This document shows positions 1-7,940 of a DNA stretch of 64,000 nucleotides, piece after piece; position 1 is the stretch's first letter, and every line of letters begins with the position of its first letter. The notes under the pieces were generated by a model. It saw only the letters and a list, made by a program, of their open reading frames with translations, did no database searches and was not told the origin of the DNA. Location of the stretch: assembly GCA_017795105.1 (NCBI GenBank), contig CP051247.1:1488001-1552000 (forward strand). The letters are read 5' to 3'. Source of the stretch: Planctomycetaceae bacterium (GTDB lineage Bacteria; Planctomycetota; Planctomycetia; Planctomycetales; Planctomycetaceae). The translations under genes were made by a program, and so were the position numbers.

Positions 1-111
1 CGTTCCCTGATGCCGGCGGGCGTACAGCCAGTTAAACAGAGCGGTTCGCATGCCGCCAATGTGCATGTAACCGGTCGGGCTGGGAGCAAATCGGGTCCGG
101 ATGGCAGTCAT
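1..111 (-). CDS. gltX: Glutamate--tRNA ligase, N-terminal fragment
   Basis: Charges tRNA-Glu (or tRNA-Gln in species lacking GlnRS) in the cytoplasm. Only the first 37 codons lie in the window; the gene runs off the left edge. The reverse-strand translation starts MTAIRTRFAPSPTGYMHIGG and continues MRTALFNWLYARR. This is the class I aminoacyl-tRNA synthetase N-terminus, with the HIGH-type signature present as HIGG, as is usual for GltX. The ATG (complement of 109-111) directly precedes the conserved RFAPSPTG block, so the start is secure. The 213 bp to the next gene, which is divergent, must hold both promoters; I could not identify either. A glutaminyl-type enzyme is less likely because of the ARTALFNWL-like sequence. 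Confidence 0.93.
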   Translation of the reverse strand, partial: MTAIRTRFAPSPTGYMHIGGMRTALFNWLYARRHQGT

Positions 112-324
112 GAGATCGTGTTTTCAGTTGGTGGTTTAAACAGTCTGGATGCGTGTCCTGGTTGGCGGATAATCTTCTCCCCCGGGGCAGCGAAACCGTA
201 ACAATCCGGCTGGGAATCATCAATCGTGGCCAGCGGACGCTTCAGGAAGTCGCCCGTCGCATGGTATGGTGTTGATGCGTTCGGCTCCGTTCCGCTGATG
301 ATGTCCTGTTAAGGATCGTTCGGT

Positions 325-1764
325 ATGCGTTTGCTTCCCCTCGTGGCTGGCCTGCTGTCTGTTCTGATGTTCTCCATTCCGACCGAGGCCCAGCCGAGTC
401 GAGAGGAGATGATCGCAACGCTCAAGAAGGCGGCTGACTTCTATATTGAGAACTGTTCCAAGCACGGCGGCTACGTCTGGCGGTACAGCAACGATCTGAC
501 GTTGAGCGAGGGAGAAGCCGAGACACCGGCCGATGTCATCTGGGTGCAACCGCACGGCACGCCGACGATTGGCTCGAGTCTGCTACGGGTCTACGAAGTG
601 ACCGGCGACCGTAAGTATCTCGATGAGGCTCTGAGAACGGGTGAGGCGCTGGTATCCGGACAACTGCATTCCGGCGGCTGGTATTACTCCATCACCTTCG
701 ATCCAGAAGAACGGAAGAAGTGGGGTTACCGTGAGAACGTCGGCTTCCGCACCAGTTCGTCCCGGAAGAATAAGACGAACATCACCACGCTGGACGACGA
801 CACGACCCCGGCAGCGGTGCGGTTTCTGGTCGAACTCGACGCGGCTCTGAATTTCCGCAATGCCGAGATCCACGACGCGGCTCGATTTGCGCTGGACGCC
901 CTGCTCCTCGCACAGCATCCGAATGGCGGCTGGGCTCAGAACTGGGATCGGCATCCCCGCAATCCGGTCTGGCCGAAGTATCCCGTGCTGGCCGCCTCGT
1001 ATCCAACAGAATGGAGCCGCGTCTGGCTGAACGACTGGACCGGCAAGTACTTCCTGAACGACAACGTCTGCGGCAACATGATCGACACGATGCTGCTGGC
1101 GTCGAAGTATTATCAGGATTCACGGTATCTGGAATCGGCAAAGAAAACTGGCGACTTCCTGCTCCTCGCCCGTATGCCCGAGCCCCAGCCGGCGTGGGCG
1201 CAGCAGTATAACGAACAGATGTATCCAGTCTGGGATCGCAAGTTCGAGCCTCCCGCAATTGCCAGTGATGAAACCCAGGAAACGCTCGAATCGCTGATGA
1301 CGCTTTACGAATGGACGGGTGACGAGAGGTATCTTGAACCCGTTCCCGGGGCATTGGCCTGGCTGAAGAAGTCGCTGCTTGATGATGGGCAGCTGGCCCG
1401 TTTCTACGAGCTGAAGACGAACCAGCCGCTGTATTTCGTGGTCGTTGATGGCAAGTACAATCTCACCAGCAGCGATGCCGACCTGCCGACGCATTACGGC
1501 TTCAAAATCGCTTCGCAGATCGAGAAGCTCGAACGCATGTACGAGTTGGTTCAGAAAGCCCGGAAGCCGGGACAGCGTGTTCGTCGTCCTTCGGCGGGCC
1601 GGCTGAATGAGATCGTCAGCTCGCTCGACAAGCGGGGAGCCTGGACCGAGCCGGGTCCGATGAAGGGTTACCGCAAGGCATCCCGCGAGGCGGTGATTAC
1701 CTCCGAAATGTTCTACAAGAACGTCCGCGATTTGTGCGACGGGCTGCAGAATTCCCCCCGATGA
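325..1764 (+). CDS. Secreted pectate lyase (PL10 / Pec_lyase type)
   Basis: Predicted to cleave polygalacturonate by beta-elimination outside the cytoplasm. The 479-residue protein begins with a signal peptide (about residues 1-22, ending EAQ). Sequence typical of the PL10 pectic acid lyase fold follows: TTLDDDTT near residue 155, where the family usually has TTxDNDAT; repeated alpha-toroid Trp/Gly-rich segments such as HPNGGWAQNW; and PAWAQQYN followed by RKFEPPAIASDET around residues 290-320, a hallmark of this lyase family. The length suits a single catalytic domain without a binding module. The gene overlaps the next one by four bases (ATGA), so the two are probably co-transcribed. Family assignment rests on recalled motifs; substrate preference (pectate or another uronan) is inferred. 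Confidence 0.85.
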   Translation: MRLLPLVAGLLSVLMFSIPTEAQPSREEMIATLKKAADFYIENCSKHGGYVWRYSNDLTLSEGEAETPADVIWVQPHGTPTIGSSLLRVYEVTGDRKYLDEALRTGEALVSGQLHSGGWYYSITFDPEERKKWGYRENVGFRTSSSRKNKTNITTLDDDTTPAAVRFLVELDAALNFRNAEIHDAARFALDALLLAQHPNGGWAQNWDRHPRNPVWPKYPVLAASYPTEWSRVWLNDWTGKYFLNDNVCGNMIDTMLLASKYYQDSRYLESAKKTGDFLLLARMPEPQPAWAQQYNEQMYPVWDRKFEPPAIASDETQETLESLMTLYEWTGDERYLEPVPGALAWLKKSLLDDGQLARFYELKTNQPLYFVVVDGKYNLTSSDADLPTHYGFKIASQIEKLERMYELVQKARKPGQRVRRPSAGRLNEIVSSLDKRGAWTEPGPMKGYRKASREAVITSEMFYKNVRDLCDGLQNSPR

Positions 1765-2171
1765 CATTGACGTACCACGAAGAATCCGATTTGACCGTCG
1801 AAGAGTTCATCGACGTCCTGAAACGTTCCACCCTGGCGGAGCGACGGCCGATCGAACGCCGGGAGATTATTCAGGGAATGCTGCAGAAAGCTGACATCCT
1901 GATTGGAGCCCGGGACGAGAGCGGACAACTCGTCGGCATCGGCCGCGCCCTGTCGGACTTCGCAGTCTGCACGTACCTGGCCGATCTCGCGGTCGACGTC
2001 GCCTGGCAGGGACGCGGCATCGGCACGGAGATCCTGAACCGGATCCACGACCGCGCGGGCCGCCATACAAAACTAATCCTGCTGGCTGCTCCGAAAGCCG
2101 TCACCTTTTATCCGCATATCGGACTGGAACAGCATCCCTCGTGCTGGATTCGCACGGAGGAATTCGAGTAA
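1761..2171 (+). CDS. GNAT-family N-acetyltransferase
   Basis: A 136-residue acetyltransferase expected to transfer an acetyl group from acetyl-CoA to an amine, in the cytoplasm. The C-terminal half carries the acetyl-CoA binding motif A as VDVAWQGRGIGTEIL (Q/R-x-x-G-x-G/A), followed by a typical beta-bulge segment and the ending FYPHIGLEQHPSCWI. The start at the ATG overlapping the upstream lyase stop codon (ATGA) was preferred over an in-frame codon 27 bp upstream, because it begins MTLTYHEE and the extension would lie wholly inside the upstream gene. Substrate is unknown. Co-transcription with a secreted lyase says little about its role. Confidence 0.85.
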   Translation: MTLTYHEESDLTVEEFIDVLKRSTLAERRPIERREIIQGMLQKADILIGARDESGQLVGIGRALSDFAVCTYLADLAVDVAWQGRGIGTEILNRIHDRAGRHTKLILLAAPKAVTFYPHIGLEQHPSCWIRTEEFE

Positions 2172-2177
2172 CCGACA

Positions 2178-2216
2178 GGATGGCACAGAGATTCATCTCT
2201 GTGTTGCGGAGCAACA
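2178..2216 (+). repeat. Interspersed double-hairpin repeat, copy 1
   Basis: The element reads GGATGGCACAGAGA, then TTCATCTCTGTG, then GTTGC-GGA-GCAACA. It can form one hairpin (CACAGAGA/TCTCTGTG, loop TTCA) and a second (GTTGC/GCAAC, loop GGA). Two further copies, both inverted, lie at 2582-2626 and 57061-57104. Confidence 0.85.
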
Positions 2217-2581
2217 AGCGGCTGGGAAGAGTCGTCTGATGCGGTGATACCGACTTTTCCTAGTTCCGACAGGGGTCGCACTGGCTCCGCCAGTGGTCTA
2301 ACAGTTCGACGTGCATTAGCGTTTGCACTGGCAAAGCCAGTGGCACACTCTTGCCCCGGGGTGACCCCGAAAGATTCTTTCGGGGCGGCGCAGCCGTGGG
2401 AGAACGGGATTGGCTCTGGCTTATTGGTGAGCGACTTCTTTCAATCGCAGACGAAGCAGGGTTGTCTTTTCTCCCCTCGCCAAACGGCATCCTCCCACGA
2501 CTGCGCCGCCCTGATAGCGGAGCTATCACGGCCACCCTCTTGAGTTCCGTGCCGACTGGTCTCAAGACGGTTGAAGACAGG

Positions 2582-2626
2582 CCTCCTGTTGCCGGGGCAA
2601 CACAGAGATGAACCTCTGTGACATCC
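2582..2626 (-). repeat. Interspersed double-hairpin repeat, copy 2
   Basis: Read on the minus strand it is GGATGTCACAGAGG, TTCATCTCTGTG, GTTGCC-CCG-GCAACAGGAGG. It is the same element as 2178-2216, in the opposite orientation and about 370 bp away. Confidence 0.85.
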
Positions 2627-2632
2627 TTTTGC

Positions 2633-3355
2633 TTAGCGTTTGACACCTCCGAAGGCGGCGAAGCAGGAGTTTTTGTGGAGGATATCGACGTCCTGAAAAC
2701 CGACTTTGCGGAGCAGGTCAATTTGTTCCATCAGGGGACGAGGCGTGTCTTCGTGTTCGATGTAATCGAAGACATGCTTCTGATAGTCCTCGTCTTTCAG
2801 GCCGGTCAAATAGTTTGCGTAGCGATTCCACATGAGTTGATCGACCGCAGCTCCTGAGCTGAGAATCAGATCGAAGATCCAGAAGGAGCCGCCAGGGCGG
2901 AGGGATTCGTAGACTTTGCTGAAGACTGCTTCCCATTCTTCGTCGGTCCGCAGGTGATGAAGGGCAGCAGCGGTGAGGACGATGTCGATCGAATTGGGTC
3001 GCAAGTCCAGATCGCGGATATCTGCCTGATGCGTGGCGACATCGCCTTTGGTCGCGTCGAGAACTCGTTCCGAAGCCTTCGTCAACATCGGTTGACTCAG
3101 GTCGACCAGCGTGACATTGAGTCCCGGGCGATACTGCAGCATCTTGAGGGAATAGTTCCCTGCTCCACAACCAATGTCGAGCAGGTCGCGGGCTTCAGGC
3201 GTAACAGCCGCGGCTGCCTGGCAGACGAGTTCCATCGCCAGCGGGGCATCGACCGTGGCGGCCTGCCCGGTTTCGAGATTTGAAAATCGTTCCACATCGC
3301 CATCAAAGCGTTTGCGGATCTCTTCGACTGTCGCTTTCGTTGCTGAGCTGCTCAT
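2633..3355 (-). CDS. Class I SAM-dependent methyltransferase
   Basis: A 240-residue cytoplasmic protein with the Rossmann-type SAM-binding signature. Motif I is DLLDIGCGAGNYS near residue 58, the acidic residue ending strand beta-2 is in TLVDLSQPM, and motif IV/post-I elements are DIVLTAAALHHL and LRPGGSFWIFDL. It resembles the UbiE/type-11 methyltransferases acting on small molecules, but the substrate cannot be read from sequence. The ATG at 3355 is used; a GTG two codons upstream is possible. Either start lies inside the 3' end of the upstream RCK-domain gene on the same strand (overlap about 53 bp), so the two genes are probably translationally coupled. The gene ends beside a cluster of palindromic repeats. 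Confidence 0.87.
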   Translation of the reverse strand: MSSSATKATVEEIRKRFDGDVERFSNLETGQAATVDAPLAMELVCQAAAAVTPEARDLLDIGCGAGNYSLKMLQYRPGLNVTLVDLSQPMLTKASERVLDATKGDVATHQADIRDLDLRPNSIDIVLTAAALHHLRTDEEWEAVFSKVYESLRPGGSFWIFDLILSSGAAVDQLMWNRYANYLTGLKDEDYQKHVFDYIEHEDTPRPLMEQIDLLRKVGFQDVDILHKNSCFAAFGGVKR

Positions 3356-4127
3356 CAACACTTACTTCCTCGTCGAGTGCGGCCTGTTCTTCGACCTTTT
3401 CCACATGTTCGTCGATTGCCTCGGCGTGTGCCGCGTCTCCCCGCTGTCCGGCTCGTCGCTCGTCGAGTTCCCGCACTCGATGGACCGGTCCGTACAGAAT
3501 GAGGACGTCACCGGGCTTCAGCACCGTATCAGCTTCCGGAGCTCCAAGATAGTGTCCCTCTTTTCGCTGCACTCCAAGAACGAGAACGCCTTCTTTCGTG
3601 AGCCGCAACTCGCGAAGCGTTCGTTCGGCCAGCCAGTCCCGTGCCTGGACGACCATCTCGGAAACGACGTATCCCTCACGAAGCTGCAGGATGGCGACAT
3701 AGTCGCGGACTTCGAGGCGGCCGAAGCGCCGCAGCGACCAGGAGATGACACGATTCAGGTGCCGCTCGATGAATCGGCTCGTCGAAAAGAACCAGAGCAG
3801 TGCGATCCCTCCGAACAGGACAGCGACCGTGCCGTACTGGAGGCCGGTATCTTTCACCTGAATCAGCGAGATCATGACGGTCGCGACCACGGTCGCAATC
3901 CCGAGATTGCCGAGCAACATCAGCATCATCAGAATCCGACGCCGCACAGGGTGGTTGACGATCGACTCGGATTCATTCGTCGTGAAGCCGCATCCGGTGA
4001 AGGCGGAGCGAGCCTGGAAGCGGGCCATTTCGCTGGAGATTCCGGTCAACCGCAGCGCCATCGCAGCGATACGCGTCACCAGAAGTGACAGAAAGAGCGT
4101 AATGAGCAGCGAAACAATGGCGATCAT
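3303..4127 (-). CDS. Membrane protein with RCK_C (TrkA-C) domain
   Basis: A 274-residue protein. Its N-terminal third is membrane-embedded, with hydrophobic segments near residues 3-25, 66-88 and 98-112. The cytoplasmic part contains a TrkA-C/RCK_C-like fold: REGYVVSEMVVQARDWLAERTLRELRL, then GVLVLGVQRKEGHYLGAPEADTVLKPGDVLILYG. That pattern is typical of ligand-sensing domains of potassium channels and transporters. The segment FQARSAFTGCGFTTNESES between the first helices resembles a pore-loop region but no canonical TVGYG filter is visible. The tail after residue 225 is acidic and low in complexity (EEQAALDEEVSVDEQ). The role is probably in ion homeostasis, but whether it conducts or regulates is unknown. 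It overlaps the downstream methyltransferase gene. Confidence 0.75.
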   Translation of the reverse strand: MIAIVSLLITLFLSLLVTRIAAMALRLTGISSEMARFQARSAFTGCGFTTNESESIVNHPVRRRILMMLMLLGNLGIATVVATVMISLIQVKDTGLQYGTVAVLFGGIALLWFFSTSRFIERHLNRVISWSLRRFGRLEVRDYVAILQLREGYVVSEMVVQARDWLAERTLRELRLTKEGVLVLGVQRKEGHYLGAPEADTVLKPGDVLILYGPVHRVRELDERRAGQRGDAAHAEAIDEHVEKVEEQAALDEEVSVDEQLSNESDSRRDPQTL

Positions 4128-4255
4128 GCAGTTCGACCCTCGGGAATCGCCCTCCCTTTCGCGCAGGCTGCACGAGAGGAATGGAGCAACGGATGTGTTG
4201 CTCCATTATAGTCAGACCGACTTGCATGCAATGGGAAGCCACTGCCTGCGAGCGC

Positions 4256-6373
4256 TTATCCCTGACTGAGGAAATGATATCGCAGCGTGCGATAGGCGAG
4301 CCGGGCCCGTTGTTGGAACTCGGCAGGACTGCCCGGCTTTCCAACCGGCGTCACTGTCACCTTGAGGCTCTGGTTATTCGAGAGTTTGCCGCGGGCGTTC
4401 ACAACCGCACTGGCGTCGACATGCACGCGGACCGGCTGGCGATCCGGCGACTTTCCCCACTTTCGGAACAGGCCCTTGCGGCCGAGCATGATCTCGACCT
4501 CGCCTTCGGAAACACGGCCGATCTTCGCACAGTTCTCCGAGACAAACCCCTCGAGCTTCATCACTAGAAAATCATCGAACAGCATACCGACGATATCCGC
4601 CTCGAAGAGATACGGATTCTCTTTCTCGTCGTGCTTCGGATTTTCCTCGTGGACTTCACTTCGTCTGAGAATTGTGGTTCGGTTTCGTCCCTCGTTCTTC
4701 GATTTATACAACGCCTGATCGGCTCGCTTGAGCACGCTCTCCAGGGAATCGGAAGCCTCGGCCTGAGAGATTCCGAATGAAGAGGTGATCTTCAGCGTTG
4801 GTGCCGAGCGAAACTTCAACTTGGAGATTTCCAGCCGAAAGCGTTCGGCTCGCTTGGCGGCCTGATCGGCTTCAAGCTCAGGACAGATCACCACGAATTC
4901 TTCGCCTCCATATCGGGCAACGAACTCACTGGAATAGGTTTCTTCCCGCAGCAAACGAGCCAGAGTGACCAGAACTTCATCGCCGGTGGCGTGGCCGAAG
5001 TTGTCGTTAATCGATTTGAAGTGATCGATGTCGAGATAGATCACTGAGAAGAGGTTTCCGTTGGGATCATCCTTGAAGCTCTGCATGATCCGGGAAAGCT
5101 GACTTTCCAGAGCGCCACGGTTGGCGACACCGGTGAGAGCATCGCGACTCGCCTGCAGGGCCAGCTCCCGATACTGAGCTGAATGCGTCCGGTTGCGGTT
5201 CTTGTATCGGTAGAACTCGGTGACGCCGACCAGTTCGCCATCGAAATCGAACAGCGGAATCGATTGCACTTCGAGTTCGGCCCAGCCTTTGTCGGGGCAG
5301 GCCACTTTCACTTCTGTGGTGTCGGCTTCATGCGTCATCAAAGTCCGACGCAGCGGAGTCTCTTCGTCGGCCAGCCACTCCTGATACAGGTCGGCCATGG
5401 GAAACAGTTCGGCATTCAGAAGCTGGCCGGTCACGTCCTCGTCGGCTCGCTGGAAGATCTGGCGACAGCCGCGACTGGCAAGCAGAATACGTCGCGTCGG
5501 ATCGACCACAACGAAACCATCGTAGGACTGTTCGAGCGTGTACAGATACGAGAAGACATTGCAGAGCGAAGTCATTGCCAGGGAGGCATTGTTTCGATCG
5601 AACATGCGTTTTCCCGCCATGTCGGCGGTTGCCTGTCGCAACGTCTCTTCCCCGCCGGTCTCGAGCCAGCGAATCAATGTCTTCACCATGGAAGCATCGT
5701 ACCGAGTGCCGGCCCGCTCGCTGAGGATCTCGACGATCTCTTCACGAGTCTTCGACTTTCGGTAGACCTGATCACGAGTCAGCGATTCGTAGACATCGGC
5801 GACAGCCAGCAGACGCCCTGCCTGGGACAGTTCCCGTCCCACCGGCCGCATGTAGTCTTCGAGTCCCGAGTAAGGCAGACGCGATTCGACAATGATGTTG
5901 CGGATCTTTTGCGGAATGCGGCAGACCTCGAGAATGTCTTCCGCGATCGAGGTCCGCAGATCCATCAACGAAGCTTCTTCGACCGTCAGCCGGCCCGGTT
6001 TGAACAGAATATGGTCGGGAATCCCGATCTTGCCGATATCGTGCAGCATGGCCGCGAGTTCGAGTTCGCGGACGGCCGTCGGATTCCAGCAGAGCTGCTG
6101 AGCCAGCTTTACGGCGATTAAAGCGACACGTCGGGAATGGAGGAATGTGTTCTCGTCCCGGTACTGCAGAACAGAGAGCAGTTCACGGAGGATGAGCGGA
6201 GAAACGGAGAACTCGCCCGATTCATCGGCGGCTGAGGCTTCCAGTTCCGAGGCCCGGTAATAAAGCTGCAGAAGGGCCAGCAACCCACGGGAGGAATTCA
6301 TCACCGCACGGCTGGTGGCCTGCTGATCACTTTTCCGAACAGCTGAGACTTCTTTGGTAAGCATCGAGTGCAT
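4256..6373 (-). CDS. Diguanylate cyclase with HD and PAS-like domains
   Basis: A roughly 705-residue cytoplasmic signalling protein. Domains in order: an HD-type domain (HSRRVALIAVK...AAMLHDIGKIGIPD, about residues 80-240); a PAS-like sensor region beginning SYDGFVVVDPTRRILLASRG; a GGDEF domain (DALTGVANRGALE, YLDIDHFKSINDNFGHATGD, RYGGEEF) with all residues expected for c-di-GMP synthesis; and a 140-residue C-terminal domain I do not recognise. The HD part lacks the HHExxDGxGYP block that completes an HD-GYP phosphodiesterase. The allosteric RxxD site before GGEEF is also missing (SSEFVARYGGEEF). The start is uncertain: the ATG at 6373, preceded by GAGAAGAAG, was chosen; ATGs at 6412 and 6364 and a TTG at 6463 are alternatives. 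Confidence 0.85.
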   Translation of the reverse strand: MHSMLTKEVSAVRKSDQQATSRAVMNSSRGLLALLQLYYRASELEASAADESGEFSVSPLILRELLSVLQYRDENTFLHSRRVALIAVKLAQQLCWNPTAVRELELAAMLHDIGKIGIPDHILFKPGRLTVEEASLMDLRTSIAEDILEVCRIPQKIRNIIVESRLPYSGLEDYMRPVGRELSQAGRLLAVADVYESLTRDQVYRKSKTREEIVEILSERAGTRYDASMVKTLIRWLETGGEETLRQATADMAGKRMFDRNNASLAMTSLCNVFSYLYTLEQSYDGFVVVDPTRRILLASRGCRQIFQRADEDVTGQLLNAELFPMADLYQEWLADEETPLRRTLMTHEADTTEVKVACPDKGWAELEVQSIPLFDFDGELVGVTEFYRYKNRNRTHSAQYRELALQASRDALTGVANRGALESQLSRIMQSFKDDPNGNLFSVIYLDIDHFKSINDNFGHATGDEVLVTLARLLREETYSSEFVARYGGEEFVVICPELEADQAAKRAERFRLEISKLKFRSAPTLKITSSFGISQAEASDSLESVLKRADQALYKSKNEGRNRTTILRRSEVHEENPKHDEKENPYLFEADIVGMLFDDFLVMKLEGFVSENCAKIGRVSEGEVEIMLGRKGLFRKWGKSPDRQPVRVHVDASAVVNARGKLSNNQSLKVTVTPVGKPGSPAEFQQRARLAYRTLRYHFLSQG

Positions 6374-6673
6374 CCCCGGAACTTCTTCTCTAGACGTTGA
6401 CCTCCGCCACATCGATTGGAGGCGTTCCTCCCAGTCGACCGATCCTTCACAGATCGATCTCAAGGGCGTGCGGCGTCACCCAGCTTAAACATAGGCTGGA
6501 TAACGAGGCGGTCAAACGGCGCAGCAACGGATACTGAACGCAACACATCCCCAGATCGGGTTGTGCCGATTTTCCGTTGCGAGTTGGAGAAAAAGCAGGA
6601 GATCGTCGGAGAAACTGCGGGACTCTCAGCAGATCGAGCCACGAGCAAAAGCCCCGGACAGCACGCGGACCAT
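6374..6673. other. Intergenic region, no gene seen
   Basis: Three hundred bases between two minus-strand genes. Apart from a small inverted repeat GGAGG-CGTT-CCTCC near 6418 and possible upstream start codons for the GGDEF gene (6412, 6463), I see no RNA gene, repeat family or conserved open frame. Confidence 0.5.
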
Positions 6674-6970
6674 TCAGTCCTTCGAGATCATATCAGGCCC
6701 CTGGCCGAACTTTTTGACGTACTTGCCGTCGCCACTCTTCTCGTACTTCGTGAAGCCGAGCTTGTTCAGCTTGGAGTCGTCCTTCATGTTCCGGTCCATG
6801 TTCATGTCCATCCAGCGGGAGCCGATGGCGGGAGCGGTGATGACACGTTTGACCGGTTCCCCGGTTTCCGGATGCACCTTGAGTGCATCTTCCGCCATGC
6901 GCTGAACCACTTCAAACCGTTCTCCGGGCTGACCATCTTCGCGGATGACTTCGTAGAGATAGACCGGCAT
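6674..6970 (-). CDS. FmdB-like small protein lacking its zinc cysteines
   Basis: A 98-residue protein. MPVYLYEVIREDGQPGERFEVVQRM parallels the MPxYEYxCxxCGxxFEVxQ start of FmdB-family zinc-ribbon proteins. VHPETGEPVKRVITAPAI occupies the place of the second CPxCG and its following arginine-rich strand. All four zinc-binding cysteines are absent, so the ribbon fold would have to be held together without metal. The C-terminal half is charged and ends KKFGQGPDMISKD. It is a single gene, with gaps of about 100-300 bp on either side. Function is unknown; the family is often annotated as regulatory without firm evidence. Confidence 0.7.
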   Translation of the reverse strand: MPVYLYEVIREDGQPGERFEVVQRMAEDALKVHPETGEPVKRVITAPAIGSRWMDMNMDRNMKDDSKLNKLGFTKYEKSGDGKYVKKFGQGPDMISKD

Positions 6971-7072
6971 TCGACCTTCCGAACATACAGAAACTTAGGG
7001 GCACTGAATTAACGCTGCTGCGATTCTATACCAAAGCCGAAGCAGAATGAAGTGGCAATCGGCTCGTCGGGA

Positions 7073-7759
7073 TCAGTCGAGCGTCCACGTTTGTCCCGGC
7101 GTCAGTACAATCGGCTCGGATTCCGTTTTCTCGCGAACCTGGGCCGACCAGGCGTCCGTATCCTGTTCGATCGGAGGCCAGGTGTTGTAGTGACAGGGAA
7201 TCACATTGGGGCAGCGAAGGAATTCGATCGCCCGAACGGAATCGGATGGCCCCATCGTGAAGTTGTCGCCAATCGGCAAAATGGCCAGGTCGAGTTCCTC
7301 ATCGGCAATCAGGTTCATGTCGTAGAACAGAGCGGTGTCGCCGGCGTGATAGATATTTCCCTCTTCAAGCTTCAGCACGACTCCTGCCGGATTTCCGCCA
7401 TAACTGCCGTCGGGAAGCATCGAGCCATGATGGGCGATCGTCAGCTTGAGTCGACCGAAATCAAAGCCGAACTCGCCTCCCAAATGCATGCCGTGTGTAT
7501 GCTGTACCCCCTGCTTTTCAAACCAGCTGGCAATCTCGAAGTTTGAAATGACGAGAGCTCCGGTCCGCTTGGCGATGCTGACGGTATCCCCGACATGATC
7601 AAAATGGCCGTGCGTCACGATGATGAAATCGGCATTCACATCGTCGGGAGAAACGTCCGTGGTCGGGTTGTCGGAGTAGAACGGATCGATGAGGATGGTG
7701 TGCTGAGCGGTCCGAATCTGGAACGTCGAATGACCGACATACAGGATTTCTGCTGACAT
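7073..7759 (-). CDS. UPF0173-type metal-dependent hydrolase (metallo-beta-lactamase fold)
   Basis: A 228-residue cytoplasmic hydrolase of the metallo-beta-lactamase superfamily, in the small UPF0173/YtkL-like group. The zinc ligands are visible: THGHFDHVGD (HxHxDH) near residue 50, GMHLGGE, and NIYHAGDTALF (His and Asp of motifs III-IV). VIPCHYNTWP supplies the last histidine. The N-terminus MSAEILYVGHSTFQIRTAQHTILIDPF is typical of the group, and the length matches the usual 225-230 residues. The start has GGGAG ten bases upstream. The natural substrate of this group is not established. Confidence 0.88.
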   Translation of the reverse strand: MSAEILYVGHSTFQIRTAQHTILIDPFYSDNPTTDVSPDDVNADFIIVTHGHFDHVGDTVSIAKRTGALVISNFEIASWFEKQGVQHTHGMHLGGEFGFDFGRLKLTIAHHGSMLPDGSYGGNPAGVVLKLEEGNIYHAGDTALFYDMNLIADEELDLAILPIGDNFTMGPSDSVRAIEFLRCPNVIPCHYNTWPPIEQDTDAWSAQVREKTESEPIVLTPGQTWTLD

Positions 7760-7940
7760 GGCTTATTCACTCCCGGAGAAAGGCGATATGATCAGACTAT
7801 CGACCGTGTGTTCTGTCCTGCGAAAGATTCAGGATAGTCCGGGGCGCCGTTTCGTCAACGTGCCGCCGCAGGGTCGTTTATGATTGGAGAGCATTGTCCA
7901 GATTCTCCCGGTTCCCTTTAATCCAACAGTAGAACTATCC

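Larger units (their letters stand above)
2172..2632. repeat. Intergenic nest of short palindromic repeats
   Basis: A 461-bp gap without a convincing gene, packed with perfect inverted repeats. CACTGGC-TCC-GCCAGTG lies at 2279-2295 and the same stem with loop AAA at 2326-2342. A 10-bp stem (CCCCGAAAGA) with a one-base loop lies at 2365-2385. TGATAGC-GGA-GCTATCA lies at 2512-2528. Two inverted copies of the CACAGAGA/GTTGC element lie at 2178-2216 and 2582-2626. Most have three-base loops. Open frames crossing the region have low-complexity translations and no family resemblance, so I treat it as non-coding. Confidence 0.85.

Noticed and set aside
2244..2611. Small plus-strand genes within the palindrome nest
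   Set aside because: The frames run through inverted repeats, lack ribosome-binding sites and have low-complexity translations.
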